A DNA stretch of 64,000 nucleotides, taken from positions 310,001 to 374,000 of the forward strand of contig JAGQSC010000019.1 in assembly GCA_020439745.1 (NCBI GenBank), written 5' to 3'. Made by a program: the position numbers and the translations under genes. Positions 35,544 to 44,639 of the stretch are shown here, in pieces. Below the pieces are notes generated by a model. The model was given only the letters and a program-made list of their open reading frames with translations. It did no database searches and was not told the origin of the DNA. This DNA comes from Acidobacteriota bacterium (lineage in GTDB: Bacteria; Acidobacteriota; Holophagae; Acanthopleuribacterales; Acanthopleuribacteraceae). Within the stretch, counting starts at the first letter, position 1; every line of letters begins with the position of its first letter.

Positions 35544-37658
35544 GTGTCAAAACTGAAAAACACCTGCAGTGTCGTGTTTCTTCTGTGCCTGATCATGTTG
35601 CCTAACTGTGGGAAAGATGTGAAATCACCTTCGGTTTTGATCATCACGATTGATACGGTTCGTGCTGACAGGCTGGGTCCCTACGGAAAAGTGGACGCCG
35701 GAACCCCCAATCTCGACAAATTCGCGACGGAAGCCCATATTTTTGAACAAGCATTTACGGTTGCGCCTGTTACCACACCATCTCATGCATCCATCATGAC
35801 GGGAACCTATCCACCCTTTCATGGCGTTCGAGACAACGGTTTTTTTCAGTTACCCGACGACGCCGTTACCATGGCTGAGGTTTTTTCCGACCATGGGTAC
35901 CAAACAGGTGCAGTGGTGGCGTCTTACCCATTGGATCGGCGATTCAACATTTCCCAGGGATTCACCTTCTATGACGACCATATAAATAGTGGCCAAGCCC
36001 AAAAGAAGCTGAACCCCTATTTCGATGAGCGGACTGCCATCGAAGTAAATGAAGCGTTCTTGCCCTGGTTACGTGAACACGCCGATCAACCCTTCTTTGC
36101 ATGGGTTCACTACTGGGATGCACATCAACCCTTGAGGCCACCATCTCCATTCCGAGACCGCTTTCACTACGACCCTTATCAAGGTGAAATCTCCTACGTT
36201 GACTACGCAATTGGTCAAGTACTGGATCTGCTGCGTCAACAGAAGGTGTACGACGACACAGTTGTTGTTGTCGTTGGCGACCATGGAGAAGGGCTGGGAC
36301 AACACGGCGAATATACCCATGCACTGCTTGCCTACAATTCAACGCTGCATGTGCCTCTCATGATCAAAGGTCGCGCTCAGAAACAGGCACATCGTATCAA
36401 GAGTTGGGTAAGTACCGTGGACATCATGCCCACGATTATCGATATGCTGAACATTCCTGCACTGCCTCAAATACAAGGTCATTCGAGAACCTCCATCATG
36501 TGGGGTAAAGAACAGAGCCCTGTTACTAGTAGTGCGCTTTATGCGGAAGGATTATCGGGACGTATTTCACACGATTGGGGAGAACTTCGTGTTTTGTTTG
36601 TTCCACCTTACAAGCTGATCTACGGTCCAAGACCGGAGCTTTATGACCTTGAGACAGATCCCTTAGAAACCGTAGATCTTTCAGAAAAAGACAGCGAGAT
36701 GTTTGAGAGGATGACCCAGCGATTGGCAGCACTATCGATCGAGCTGGACAGTGAAGATGATTCTAATGCGCTGGGCGAAATAGACCCGGAGGTCCTGGCC
36801 AGATTGGCTTCCCTTGGATATGTATCATCTCCGCGAGACCCAATAGACATCAAAGTAAACGAAGTCCTCAAATCAGATGGGCCAGCACCACAGGACATGG
36901 TTAGCAACAACACACTAGAAAGTCTCTACCAAGAGTACGTCTGCGATGGCCGTTTTGTGGATGCCCTCGCGCCAGCCCAACAACTTTACAAGAATTACGC
37001 GAATCCCAAGCACGCTGCCCTGTTGGCATCCGTACTCTTCCAACTGGGTCGATTTGATCCTGCCATAAACCTTGTTGAACAGACCAAGACATGGTTACCC
37101 TATTTTCCACAACCATTGCTGATTGGATCCATCTATGTTTTGTCGGAACAACATGCGCATGATCGCGCCCTATCCCTTGCCAATAGGCTCGTGCATGAAA
37201 TCCCGAGCGCCAACGCATATTTGGCTCTGGCTCAAGTCATCAAAAAGGCGGGTTCGGGCCCCTATGGAGAACCTCTCGAAAAGGCCTTGGCGCTCGATCC
37301 CGCACATACCGGTGTGCTTTTTGAATTGGCAGTCATGGAAATGGGATTAGGGGATACGGAGTCGGCAATAAAGACGTTCAGACGACTGGTTGACGAGGAG
37401 CCTTATGTCGCAAGGCATGTTTGCAATTTGGGCCTTGCATATATGGAACTCGGTGATGATCTTACAGCTCAAAGACTATTCGACCGAAGTCTAAAACTTG
37501 ATCCTTCGTATGCAAATGCCTACCTGGCCTCCCTGTCGCTGGCCGTGAAGCGCAGCGACAAAGAGGCCATGAACCTCCTGTTTGACAAGTTGCTGATCCA
37601 TTGCAGGCAACCCGACTGCCTCGAAAAGGCCCAAGCACTCATGGATGATGCTAAATGA
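35544..37658 (+). CDS. sulfatase-like lipoprotein (Thr nucleophile) with TPRs
   Basis: About 704 residues. A lipoprotein signal ends at LPNC; GTG 35544 is preferred because it gives a basic-hydrophobic-Cys start, while GTG 35496 adds 16 residues. The alkaline-phosphatase-type fold has TIDTVRADRLG and VVGDHGEGLGQHGE for metals. The sulfatase site C-x-P-S-R reads TTPSH: Thr77 is in the formylglycine position and His81 replaces Arg. Formylglycine is thus impossible, and a phosphodiesterase, phosphonate hydrolase or phosphotransferase reaction is more likely. A C-terminal third (from ~460) is TPR-like. It overlaps the next gene by four bases and begins a three-gene operon. Confidence 0.9.
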   Translation: MSKLKNTCSVVFLLCLIMLPNCGKDVKSPSVLIITIDTVRADRLGPYGKVDAGTPNLDKFATEAHIFEQAFTVAPVTTPSHASIMTGTYPPFHGVRDNGFFQLPDDAVTMAEVFSDHGYQTGAVVASYPLDRRFNISQGFTFYDDHINSGQAQKKLNPYFDERTAIEVNEAFLPWLREHADQPFFAWVHYWDAHQPLRPPSPFRDRFHYDPYQGEISYVDYAIGQVLDLLRQQKVYDDTVVVVVGDHGEGLGQHGEYTHALLAYNSTLHVPLMIKGRAQKQAHRIKSWVSTVDIMPTIIDMLNIPALPQIQGHSRTSIMWGKEQSPVTSSALYAEGLSGRISHDWGELRVLFVPPYKLIYGPRPELYDLETDPLETVDLSEKDSEMFERMTQRLAALSIELDSEDDSNALGEIDPEVLARLASLGYVSSPRDPIDIKVNEVLKSDGPAPQDMVSNNTLESLYQEYVCDGRFVDALAPAQQLYKNYANPKHAALLASVLFQLGRFDPAINLVEQTKTWLPYFPQPLLIGSIYVLSEQHAHDRALSLANRLVHEIPSANAYLALAQVIKKAGSGPYGEPLEKALALDPAHTGVLFELAVMEMGLGDTESAIKTFRRLVDEEPYVARHVCNLGLAYMELGDDLTAQRLFDRSLKLDPSYANAYLASLSLAVKRSDKEAMNLLFDKLLIHCRQPDCLEKAQALMDDAK

Positions 37659-39271
37659 TTCGTTTTGGATGCATTATTTGTCTGATTATTGTGGCATGTC
37701 ATCAGCCCGAGATTCCTTCTAGCCAATCGGGAATGGACAAAGATCTCGTCTTTGCACAGTATTCTGGAGGTCAGATCGTTGTTTCCGAGGTTCGCCAACG
37801 ATTCATGGAGGAACACCGTACAGAACCGACTAATAATGACATGCACCACTTAGCATTGCGTATCGCTGTTGAGCGCAATCTAGCTATTAATGTCAATCCC
37901 CAATCACTCAGACAAGATCAACGAGATGCCCTTCAAATTCTGCGAGTTGAAGATGCAGTTCAACTCTACCTAAAGTCGGAACGTTCGTCGGACCTCGTAG
38001 CGAGATCTGATGAAGCGTCAAAAAGGCGGTACACACAGATTCAGGATCAGTTGAATCGGCCTGAGCGGCGCGTCGTGAATCATCTATTTCGCGCCTCCCA
38101 AAAGGGATCCGACCAAGAAACCATCCAGTATTTGGAATCACTTCGGCTGCGTGCGTCCAATGGGGAGTCTTTTCAGGAACTTGCCAAGCAGTACTCTGAA
38201 TCGGAGAATGCCTTAAACGGCGGTGCCCTAGGCTTGCTCACCCAAGCACAGTTACCCGAAGAAATCGGCAATATGGTGTTCTCGATGGACCGCCAAACGA
38301 TTTCTAATCCCGTGAAGATACGGGGGGGCTACGCCATCTTCTTCGTTGAGGACATCTTGAGCGCAGTCCAATCCAGTTATTCAGATTACATTAACCCATT
38401 GACATTCCTCGGGCGCATTGAAGCTCAAACCGAAATCATGCGTGAATTCCCGTTGTGCGAGCCGACGTTAGCGGTGTCTTCCAACGAACCGATTCCCGCA
38501 CAACTGACGAAACTAGACCCTCAGGATGTGCTCATGAAGCTGGGTAGTAATCGTATTTCAGTATTACAATTCCAGTCTGCGCTTCAACATCAGTGGCCTC
38601 TTGTTGCACCGGTCATATCGCCTGAGGAATGGACCCAATTGTACTTTGAATACAGTCGGCTGTTGATTTGCACCTATGTAAATATTGTTGAGCCATGGCT
38701 GAAGGAACACTCAGTTCTAAGTGAAGCTATTTTTGCCCGACAAGAGCACCGCATCGGCGCGATGGCCTACCGAGAAGCAGTCAATGAGTTTATATCAACA
38801 GCCATTGACCAGGAGGAACTGAAGACCTTTTTCAAATCACGCCTCGTACTATTTCACAAACCGATGCAAGCGACTGTTGATGCGCTTTGCGTGCCTGTGA
38901 CCCCCGAGAGGCTCGCCTTGGCCACGGATTCAGGCAATTTTGCACATCATTCGCTGGCCGAAGCCGCAGCGATAGTAGGCGGTGAGGTTGAACACTTGAA
39001 TTCAATTGTTTTTCCCGAGGGTATCCCAGCAAAGGCCTGGCAGTACGTGTCCCAAAAAAGGGAACCCGGCCGTTTACCGTTGTTCCATTTCGATGGATTT
39101 CTGTACCTAATCGACGTCATCGCATTTGAACCGCCCAGAGAGCAACCATTTGAAAACGTCAAAGAACAAGTGCGGCAAATGTATGTCCTCCAGCACATCC
39201 ATGAGCTGGAACAGAAGTTTCTGCAACAACAAACTTCGTTACTTGAATTCCAAATAATAGGTTCACATTGA
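37655..39271 (+). CDS. parvulin-type peptidyl-prolyl isomerase lipoprotein
   Basis: 538 residues. The lipobox IIVAC (Cys15) anchors it to a membrane. Residues 137-235 (RVVNHLFRASQKG, FQELAKQYSES, GGALGLLTQAQLPEEI, KIRGGYAIFFVE) form a standard parvulin domain; the flanking N-terminal helices are SurA/PrsA-like. A second, more divergent parvulin-like domain sits at the C terminus (about 395-500). It should help fold exported proteins in the periplasm. It overlaps both neighbours by four bases (ATGA, TTGA), so the sulfatase-like protein and both isomerases are co-translated and may be one functional unit. Confidence 0.88.
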   Translation: MIRFGCIICLIIVACHQPEIPSSQSGMDKDLVFAQYSGGQIVVSEVRQRFMEEHRTEPTNNDMHHLALRIAVERNLAINVNPQSLRQDQRDALQILRVEDAVQLYLKSERSSDLVARSDEASKRRYTQIQDQLNRPERRVVNHLFRASQKGSDQETIQYLESLRLRASNGESFQELAKQYSESENALNGGALGLLTQAQLPEEIGNMVFSMDRQTISNPVKIRGGYAIFFVEDILSAVQSSYSDYINPLTFLGRIEAQTEIMREFPLCEPTLAVSSNEPIPAQLTKLDPQDVLMKLGSNRISVLQFQSALQHQWPLVAPVISPEEWTQLYFEYSRLLICTYVNIVEPWLKEHSVLSEAIFARQEHRIGAMAYREAVNEFISTAIDQEELKTFFKSRLVLFHKPMQATVDALCVPVTPERLALATDSGNFAHHSLAEAAAIVGGEVEHLNSIVFPEGIPAKAWQYVSQKREPGRLPLFHFDGFLYLIDVIAFEPPREQPFENVKEQVRQMYVLQHIHELEQKFLQQQTSLLEFQIIGSH

Positions 39272-40809
39272 TTGTCTTTACCCTTTTGATCATGCAATTG
39301 ACAACCTCGGACACGGTGATCGCTTCCTATGATTTGGGGAACATAACCAGAGAGCAAGTGGCTCATGAAGCGTCTCGTTTCCCGCGACTCACAAACGAAG
39401 CGCAGCTAATTGAGGCCTATGCAGCCGTCCGTTGGATGGCACACAAGGCTAAACAATCAGGAATAGCCAATCGAAACGATATTGCCTGCGCCATGAAGCA
39501 GACGAGATTAACACTGCTCGAGGAAGCCTATTGTGCACGGCTCAAGGATGCTCAGAGTCCCGATCCCAACGAGGTGGAGGTAGTCGCCCAGCGTCTTAAA
39601 TCAAGGCATGACGACGCTGAAAAACGCAAATTGCGCATGATTTTCAAAAAGGTCGACCGTGAATCTGACAGCCAACTCAGGCACGATGAACTCCTCACAT
39701 TACGAGCGAGGGCGCTTGAAGGTGTCGCTTTTTCCGAATTGGCCAGCCACCATTCTGACAGCAGCAATCGACATGTAGGAGGGCTAGTCGGCACGATTGA
39801 CCTCAATCGCTTACCGGACCCAATCCGCAACGCTGCGAATCTTCTTGGTGAAGGCGCGATCAGCATGCCAATAAGGGTTCAACAGGGATGGGTAATCCTT
39901 CAATGCGAACGTATACTTCCGGGACTGTCCATGGCCGATTTGGAGTCACAAGCACGCGACAAGGTCCGACAGAAGATGGCTTTGGTGGCCTTAGATCGCG
40001 ATAGACAGGATATTCTCGAGAAAGCCAATATCAATCTCAATGGCGCACCCAACGAGCAACTTGCCGTTGCCGAAAAGACCCACCTTTTTAGATCGGATTT
40101 TTCATGTATTGTGTCCGGTCACCAAAACCTGTCCCTAGAGACAGTCCATGCTAGTTTGGTGACACATGTGCGGGCCGCTCGGCAAGTCGCCAATGGGGTG
40201 AGTGCACAATTGGCGTCACAAATTGAGTTTTCCGAGGACATGATTCTTGCCAACGCCTATTTTGAGGGTATTCGATCGTCCATGGCGACCCTGTATCCTG
40301 ATGAAGTTGTAGCGGAGTTCATTGAAAACCATCCGGAATACTTCATACACCCTGAATTGGTCGATCTGAAAGTCATCATGATGAAATCACAAAGCGACAT
40401 CACAAGTATCGATATTTTCTCAAGTTTGGTCAGCCTCCGAACTCATGTGCTCAATGGAGCCATTAGTTTTGAAGATGCTGCGAGACAATTTTCGTCTCTC
40501 CCAAACGCACCACATGGAGGAGACACCGGAACTATTGGGATGGACCAGGTGGCACGATGGGGTCCCATCGTTTATCACGCAGTGGAGCACCTTTCAGAAG
40601 GCCAGACATCTGAGGTACTTCAAGACAAACTTGAATTTTGGCTGATCCGGATGGAACATAAATATCCATCTCGTCCAATGACTCAGGTCGAATCCGAGAT
40701 CAAATGCCGCGATCTATTCAAGAAGCGAGATGGGCTTACGCTCCTCGACCAAACTCGTCGGAAAATGGCACAGGAGTGTCACCTCCAGATTTTATCAAGG
40801 CCCGATTAG
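39268..40809 (+). CDS. second parvulin-type peptidyl-prolyl isomerase
   Basis: 513 residues from TTG 39268 overlapping the upstream stop. The N terminus (VFTLLIMQLTTSDTVIA) is a weak export signal without a lipobox. There are two parvulin domains: residues 120-217 (RMIFKKV, FSELASHHSDS, GGLVGTIDLNRLP, QQGWVILQ) and about 370-470 (LKVIMMKS, FEDAARQFSSLPNAPHGGDTGTIG, KLEFWLIRMEHK). Between them is a helical segment. It is probably periplasmic and pairs with the lipoprotein isomerase. It ends 10 bases before the stop of the convergent PVEL-tail protein. Confidence 0.85.
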   Translation: MIVFTLLIMQLTTSDTVIASYDLGNITREQVAHEASRFPRLTNEAQLIEAYAAVRWMAHKAKQSGIANRNDIACAMKQTRLTLLEEAYCARLKDAQSPDPNEVEVVAQRLKSRHDDAEKRKLRMIFKKVDRESDSQLRHDELLTLRARALEGVAFSELASHHSDSSNRHVGGLVGTIDLNRLPDPIRNAANLLGEGAISMPIRVQQGWVILQCERILPGLSMADLESQARDKVRQKMALVALDRDRQDILEKANINLNGAPNEQLAVAEKTHLFRSDFSCIVSGHQNLSLETVHASLVTHVRAARQVANGVSAQLASQIEFSEDMILANAYFEGIRSSMATLYPDEVVAEFIENHPEYFIHPELVDLKVIMMKSQSDITSIDIFSSLVSLRTHVLNGAISFEDAARQFSSLPNAPHGGDTGTIGMDQVARWGPIVYHAVEHLSEGQTSEVLQDKLEFWLIRMEHKYPSRPMTQVESEIKCRDLFKKRDGLTLLDQTRRKMAQECHLQILSRPD

Positions 40810-40819
40810 AGAGGAGTGG

Positions 40820-41332
40820 TTACTCTACCGAAGCTTCGAGTAGCTCCACAGGTAATCCTGTTGCTCCTGTTATTCGCAACACAAAATTGGCAGGATTGGC
40901 AGCTGTAACTGGCGCACCCGTCGATAAGAATGCATGAACGCCCGTTCCACCGCTGATGTCCAAGGCCAACGAAGGTCCTCCGCTGTAGGGGGTAATTCGC
41001 ACAAACAAGTCTGTGCCGGTGAACATGCCATCCCAGTTCGTGATGGCATCCACGTTCATACCCGTCGTGGGGTTGACCGTCTGAAGGCCTAAATTGGCGC
41101 CTCCTATGGATTCATCGAATCGGAATTGGTGGGCCGGTTGGAGATCTGTGGGACCAAAAAAATACGTTAACTGAGTCACCGCGACCGCCGAGTTAAGACC
41201 TGTGAATAAGTTGCCTGCATTGGAAGTTATGTCATAAAGATTAGACGTATTCCCGGAATCGTATTGGATGGTTGTTTGAGCCAATGCGCTTAGACCTAGT
41301 GTCATCATCAACAAAATCGATAGAACTCGCAT
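40820..41332 (-). CDS. secreted protein with PVEL..ASVE C-terminal tail
   Basis: 170 residues from ATG 41332, with AAGGGG eight bases upstream; two extra codon starts upstream are less likely. Signal peptide 1-19 (VLSILLMMTLGLSALAQ), then a beta-rich region with many Asn, Thr and Gly. The last residues LPVELLEASVE match in pattern the 11820-12422 protein (VPVELQSFSVE). The gene is convergent with the second parvulin gene. Function unknown; extracellular or periplasmic. Confidence 0.75.
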   Translation of the reverse strand: MRVLSILLMMTLGLSALAQTTIQYDSGNTSNLYDITSNAGNLFTGLNSAVAVTQLTYFFGPTDLQPAHQFRFDESIGGANLGLQTVNPTTGMNVDAITNWDGMFTGTDLFVRITPYSGGPSLALDISGGTGVHAFLSTGAPVTAANPANFVLRITGATGLPVELLEASVE

Positions 41333-41387
41333 GACAAGACCCCTTACCAACTAAAATCGATAGAATCTTATAGAATTGTGATCCACT

Positions 41388-41886
41388 ATGTCAAATTTCA
41401 AACATAACTCTATGGAACTGCTTCGTACGATTTGCGGCCCTTTCCACGATTTTCTATTGCTAGCTTGCCCCGATCATCAATTCCCTAACTATCGTGATTT
41501 CATCAATGATCCGCGCGCTGTTCGAATCGATGACGATATGCTTCGCGATCTTTCTGATTAACACAAGAAACACCAACACATAATCCAGCCAAGAATGAAC
41601 CCCATGTTGGTCTCTGTTTTCTCGGGCCCACGATCATTCACACCGAAGGTGCTCGTGCAGCAGCCGGTGTTTTCAATTCCTGGGCCAATTTGTTTTCCTG
41701 CGGACCCAAGGAACTAATTCTCAGTGGTGGCTGGGTGACCATTGAAGGCGAGTCTGATCAAAGTTGGGTGGATAGATTCATCGTGGATCGTGATGAACTC
41801 GTCCGCAAGTTGAGAACTATTGCTGGTTTTTCTCGAACATTCTTGAAACCCACGGTGAACATTTCCAGCTTCACATGGGGGTTTGA
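41388..41886 (+). pseudogene. hypothetical gene broken by two frameshifts
   Basis: ATG 41388 opens a 57-codon frame (SNFKHNSMELLRTICGPFHD ... MLRDLSD) that stops at TAA 41559-41561. In the -1 frame, coding-like sequence continues from 41558 (LTQETPTHNPAKNEPHVGL, IHTEGARAAAGVFNSWANL, ILSGGWVTIEG, WVDRFIVDRDELV). At the T run 41827-41831 it shifts again, giving IAGFSNILETHGEHFQLHMGV and TGA 41884-41886. Read through, it makes one soluble protein of about 166 residues. Both breaks are tightly placed, so decay or read errors are likely. No family is recognised. Confidence 0.6.
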
Positions 41887-41909
41887 AAGACGACGGCGAG
41901 GGATTAACT

Positions 41910-42341
41910 ATGTCACAACACGAGATTTGGGTCTTCTTTTATGGGTCCTATATGAATTTGGACGTCCTGAAGGAAGTGGACTACGTACCCCGCGAGGTTG
42001 AAGTGGCACGTCTTCCGGGTTATGCGATTACCATTCAACCACTGGCCAATCTGGCGCGCTCAAATCAACACACCGTGTATGGCATTGCAGCTACAGGAAC
42101 CCATACACAACTTTCCCGCCTCTACGACCATGCTGCACACGTCCTGGGCGGTCGGTACCTGCCCGAGGCGGTGTTGGTCCAAACCATGTCCGATCGATGG
42201 ATCCCCGCACTTACCTATATCGCACCGGAATTGAGCGGAGGCCAGGCAGCTGACGACTACGTGGAACGCATCGCCAAACCGGCTAGGCAGCTTGGTTTTC
42301 CCAACTGGTACATTGAGCACTTGGAATCGTTCAAGCCATAA
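41910..42341 (+). CDS. gamma-glutamylcyclotransferase-like protein
   Basis: 143 residues from ATG 41910, with GGCGAGGG upstream. The N terminus VFFYGSYMNLDVL is the GGCT-like YGS-type substrate loop, followed by ARLPGYAITIQP and VYGIAATGTHTQLSRLYDH, as in the AIG2/GGCT fold. The Tyr-Gly-Ser and a later acidic residue make a catalytic site plausible. These enzymes cyclise gamma-glutamyl peptides or amines. It is only 23 bases behind the broken gene and 16 bases ahead of the convergent DUF58 gene. Confidence 0.78.
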   Translation: MSQHEIWVFFYGSYMNLDVLKEVDYVPREVEVARLPGYAITIQPLANLARSNQHTVYGIAATGTHTQLSRLYDHAAHVLGGRYLPEAVLVQTMSDRWIPALTYIAPELSGGQAADDYVERIAKPARQLGFPNWYIEHLESFKP

Positions 42342-42357
42342 TCGTGACTATTCGGCT

Positions 42358-43671
42358 TCACAGTAGGTGGCGCGCTTTGATGTCCAGATAGGTGTTAATC
42401 AGTTTGGCGCTGAGCATGTGGGGTTCCGTTTCCAGAACCAATACGCCCCGACTCTTTAGGTCGCTCATCACCTTGCGATTCCATTCGCTGATCTGAGCAG
42501 CTGCCGCCAGCTGATAGAAGGACGCAGCATCGGTGGGACGTTGAGCCAACACATCCCTTAAGGCCGGCTCCTGATAAGACACACACAGAGGCAAATGCTT
42601 ACCCGTCAGATTTGTGAGGTGGGTGACCACTCGATCCGCATTCACCTGATCGAGGATATGAGTGACTAGGATCAACAGTGCACGTTTGTGGAATGTCTTT
42701 TTCACATGGAGAAATGCGTGATCAAAATGCGATTCTTCGTGGCGTGGGAACAGGTTGTAACTGGCGTGAATCAACTGCTTTAGATGACCCGATCCACCCT
42801 TGATGGGCACCTGACTCAAAATATCACTGGCAAAAGCCACCATGCCCACGCGATCACCCTGTTTCAAGGCGATATGGCTCATCAGCAAACCGGCATTGAT
42901 CGCATGGTCGAGCAGCGAAAGGTCATTTTCTACGGACGTCATCATGCGTCCACAATCGAGCATGACTACAATATTTTGGTTCTCTTCTTGACGATAGGTT
43001 CGCACCGTGAGCTGTCGTCGTTTGGCCGTGGCACGCCAATCAATATCCCGATACTCATCTCCCAATATGTAATCTCGAAGGCGGTCAAATTCCTGGTCGC
43101 CGCCCAGTTTTCTGACCTTTTTGACGCCCATCATGTTCTCGCGGTTGGAACGCGCCAAAAGCTTGAAAGACTCCAGGCGACGCAGATTGGGATACACATG
43201 GTGTTCGGACTCATGAGCAAGACGTATCTGTCGTTGCCAAAAACCTGCACGGGTTTGCGCTAACACCCAAGTCGCAGTCAATTGATGCCTGCCGCGTTGA
43301 AGCGGTTTCAGCTTGTATGCTACCTCCAGGCGCTCCCAACCATTGACCTCACATTGAAAGGGCAGTTGTGCCACTTCAACACTGCGTGGGACCTCCTCCC
43401 ACACGGTGACAGTCACCGATTTTGGAGCGCGTACGTCCAACCGAATCATGGCTTCATGCCATTGGTCGTGCGACATGATTTTGGTCAAAACCCGCTGTGC
43501 TTGAAACCAGCCGGCACGAGGAATGGAAGCCAAATCCCAAATCCAAACAAGCGCCATGAGGGCATTCATACCTAGAATCCCCATCCACAACGCAGGAAAA
43601 GGGACGACCAGCAGACTGGCAATGGCGGGAATTGCTGCCGTCATAACCAATCGCCTGGTGGGAAAAATCAA
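42358..43671 (-). CDS. DUF58 membrane protein (MoxR cluster)
   Basis: 437 residues from TTG 43671. Two hydrophobic helices (about 8-45) are followed by a beta-rich region and then the DUF58 signature RKLGGDQEFDRLRDYILGDEYRDIDWRATAKR (in parts), followed by a von Willebrand A-like region with VVMLDCGRMM (partial MIDAS). DUF58 proteins sit next to MoxR ATPases and are thought to form membrane-chaperone assemblies. It is the last gene of the run; its start overlaps the moxR stop by four bases. Confidence 0.9.
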   Translation of the reverse strand: MIFPTRRLVMTAAIPAIASLLVVPFPALWMGILGMNALMALVWIWDLASIPRAGWFQAQRVLTKIMSHDQWHEAMIRLDVRAPKSVTVTVWEEVPRSVEVAQLPFQCEVNGWERLEVAYKLKPLQRGRHQLTATWVLAQTRAGFWQRQIRLAHESEHHVYPNLRRLESFKLLARSNRENMMGVKKVRKLGGDQEFDRLRDYILGDEYRDIDWRATAKRRQLTVRTYRQEENQNIVVMLDCGRMMTSVENDLSLLDHAINAGLLMSHIALKQGDRVGMVAFASDILSQVPIKGGSGHLKQLIHASYNLFPRHEESHFDHAFLHVKKTFHKRALLILVTHILDQVNADRVVTHLTNLTGKHLPLCVSYQEPALRDVLAQRPTDAASFYQLAAAAQISEWNRKVMSDLKSRGVLVLETEPHMLSAKLINTYLDIKARHLL

Positions 43672-44639
43672 CGGGGCACTTCCACCGAGGCAATCACTTT
43701 GCCCAGCACCTGGTCGACCGACATCCCTTCCACTTCTGCTTCTGGGGACAAAATCACGCGGTGTCGAAAGGTGGGCAACGCAAGATCCACGATATCGTCG
43801 GGAACCACGAAGTTACGGTTTCGAATGGCTGCCAAGGTACGGCTACCTTGAATCAATGTGATGCCCGCTCGCGGTGAGGCTCCTTGGTAGAGATCATCCC
43901 ATTCGCGCGTCTTGCGCACCAGCTTGGCTACAAAACCGAGAATGGACGCATCCACACGCACTTTGGTCGTCATAGCGCGAATGGCAGCCAGTTGCTCTTT
44001 GTTGACCACAGCCTTGAGTTCCGTATCGACACGGTCAATGGGACTGGTCGGAGCAAGAAAGTGCTTGAGAATCTCGATCTCGTGGGACTCATCCGGGTAG
44101 GGAATGAGGAACTTGAACATGAATCGATCCAGCTGAGCTTCGGGCAAGGCATAGGTACCTTCGGTCTCCAGTGGGTTTTGCGTGGCAACCACCAAGAAAG
44201 GTTCCGGTAGCTTGTATCGTTTACCATCGACCGTGACTTGTCGTTCCTGCATGACTTCAAGAAGAGCCGCATGGGTCTTGGCCGGAGATCGATTGATCTC
44301 GTCAGCCAATACAATGTGGCTGAAAATGGGGCCTGGATGGAATTTGAAGTCACTGCTCTTCTCGTCGAATACATGCGAGCCTGTGATGTCCGAAGGCATC
44401 AAGTCGGGCGTAAATTGAATGCGTTTAAAAGTGCAACCCAGCACTTTTCCCATGGCTCGAGAAAGTAACGTTTTACCTAAGCCCGGTACACCTTCCACCA
44501 GAACATGCCCACCGGAAAGCAAGGCCACAAGTACTCCTTCAAAGATGGCCTCCTGGCCTACAAAAACACGTCGCACCTGATTGGACACTCGTTCGTACAG
44601 TTGCCTGATTGGATTGGATTCAATCGGTATTTCGTTCAT
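43668..44639 (-). CDS. MoxR-family AAA+ ATPase
   Basis: 323 residues. Walker A GVPGLGKT, Walker B VLADEINR, sensor-1 ATQNP, and the C-terminal lid with RAG/SPRAGI.L are typical of MoxR/RavA ATPases, which insert or activate metal cofactors or partner proteins, often together with a vWA/DUF58 protein. It is in the middle of an overlapping run (4-base overlaps on both sides), so its product is likely made with DUF4350 and DUF58. Confidence 0.95.
   Translation of the reverse strand: MNEIPIESNPIRQLYERVSNQVRRVFVGQEAIFEGVLVALLSGGHVLVEGVPGLGKTLLSRAMGKVLGCTFKRIQFTPDLMPSDITGSHVFDEKSSDFKFHPGPIFSHIVLADEINRSPAKTHAALLEVMQERQVTVDGKRYKLPEPFLVVATQNPLETEGTYALPEAQLDRFMFKFLIPYPDESHEIEILKHFLAPTSPIDRVDTELKAVVNKEQLAAIRAMTTKVRVDASILGFVAKLVRKTREWDDLYQGASPRAGITLIQGSRTLAAIRNRNFVVPDDIVDLALPTFRHRVILSPEAEVEGMSVDQVLGKVIASVEVPR

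Noticed and set aside
41883-41909. Nine-codon N-terminal extension of the GGCT-like gene from TTG 41883
   Set aside because: It would overlap the end of the broken upstream gene; GGCGAGGG at 41895-41902 fits ATG 41910.
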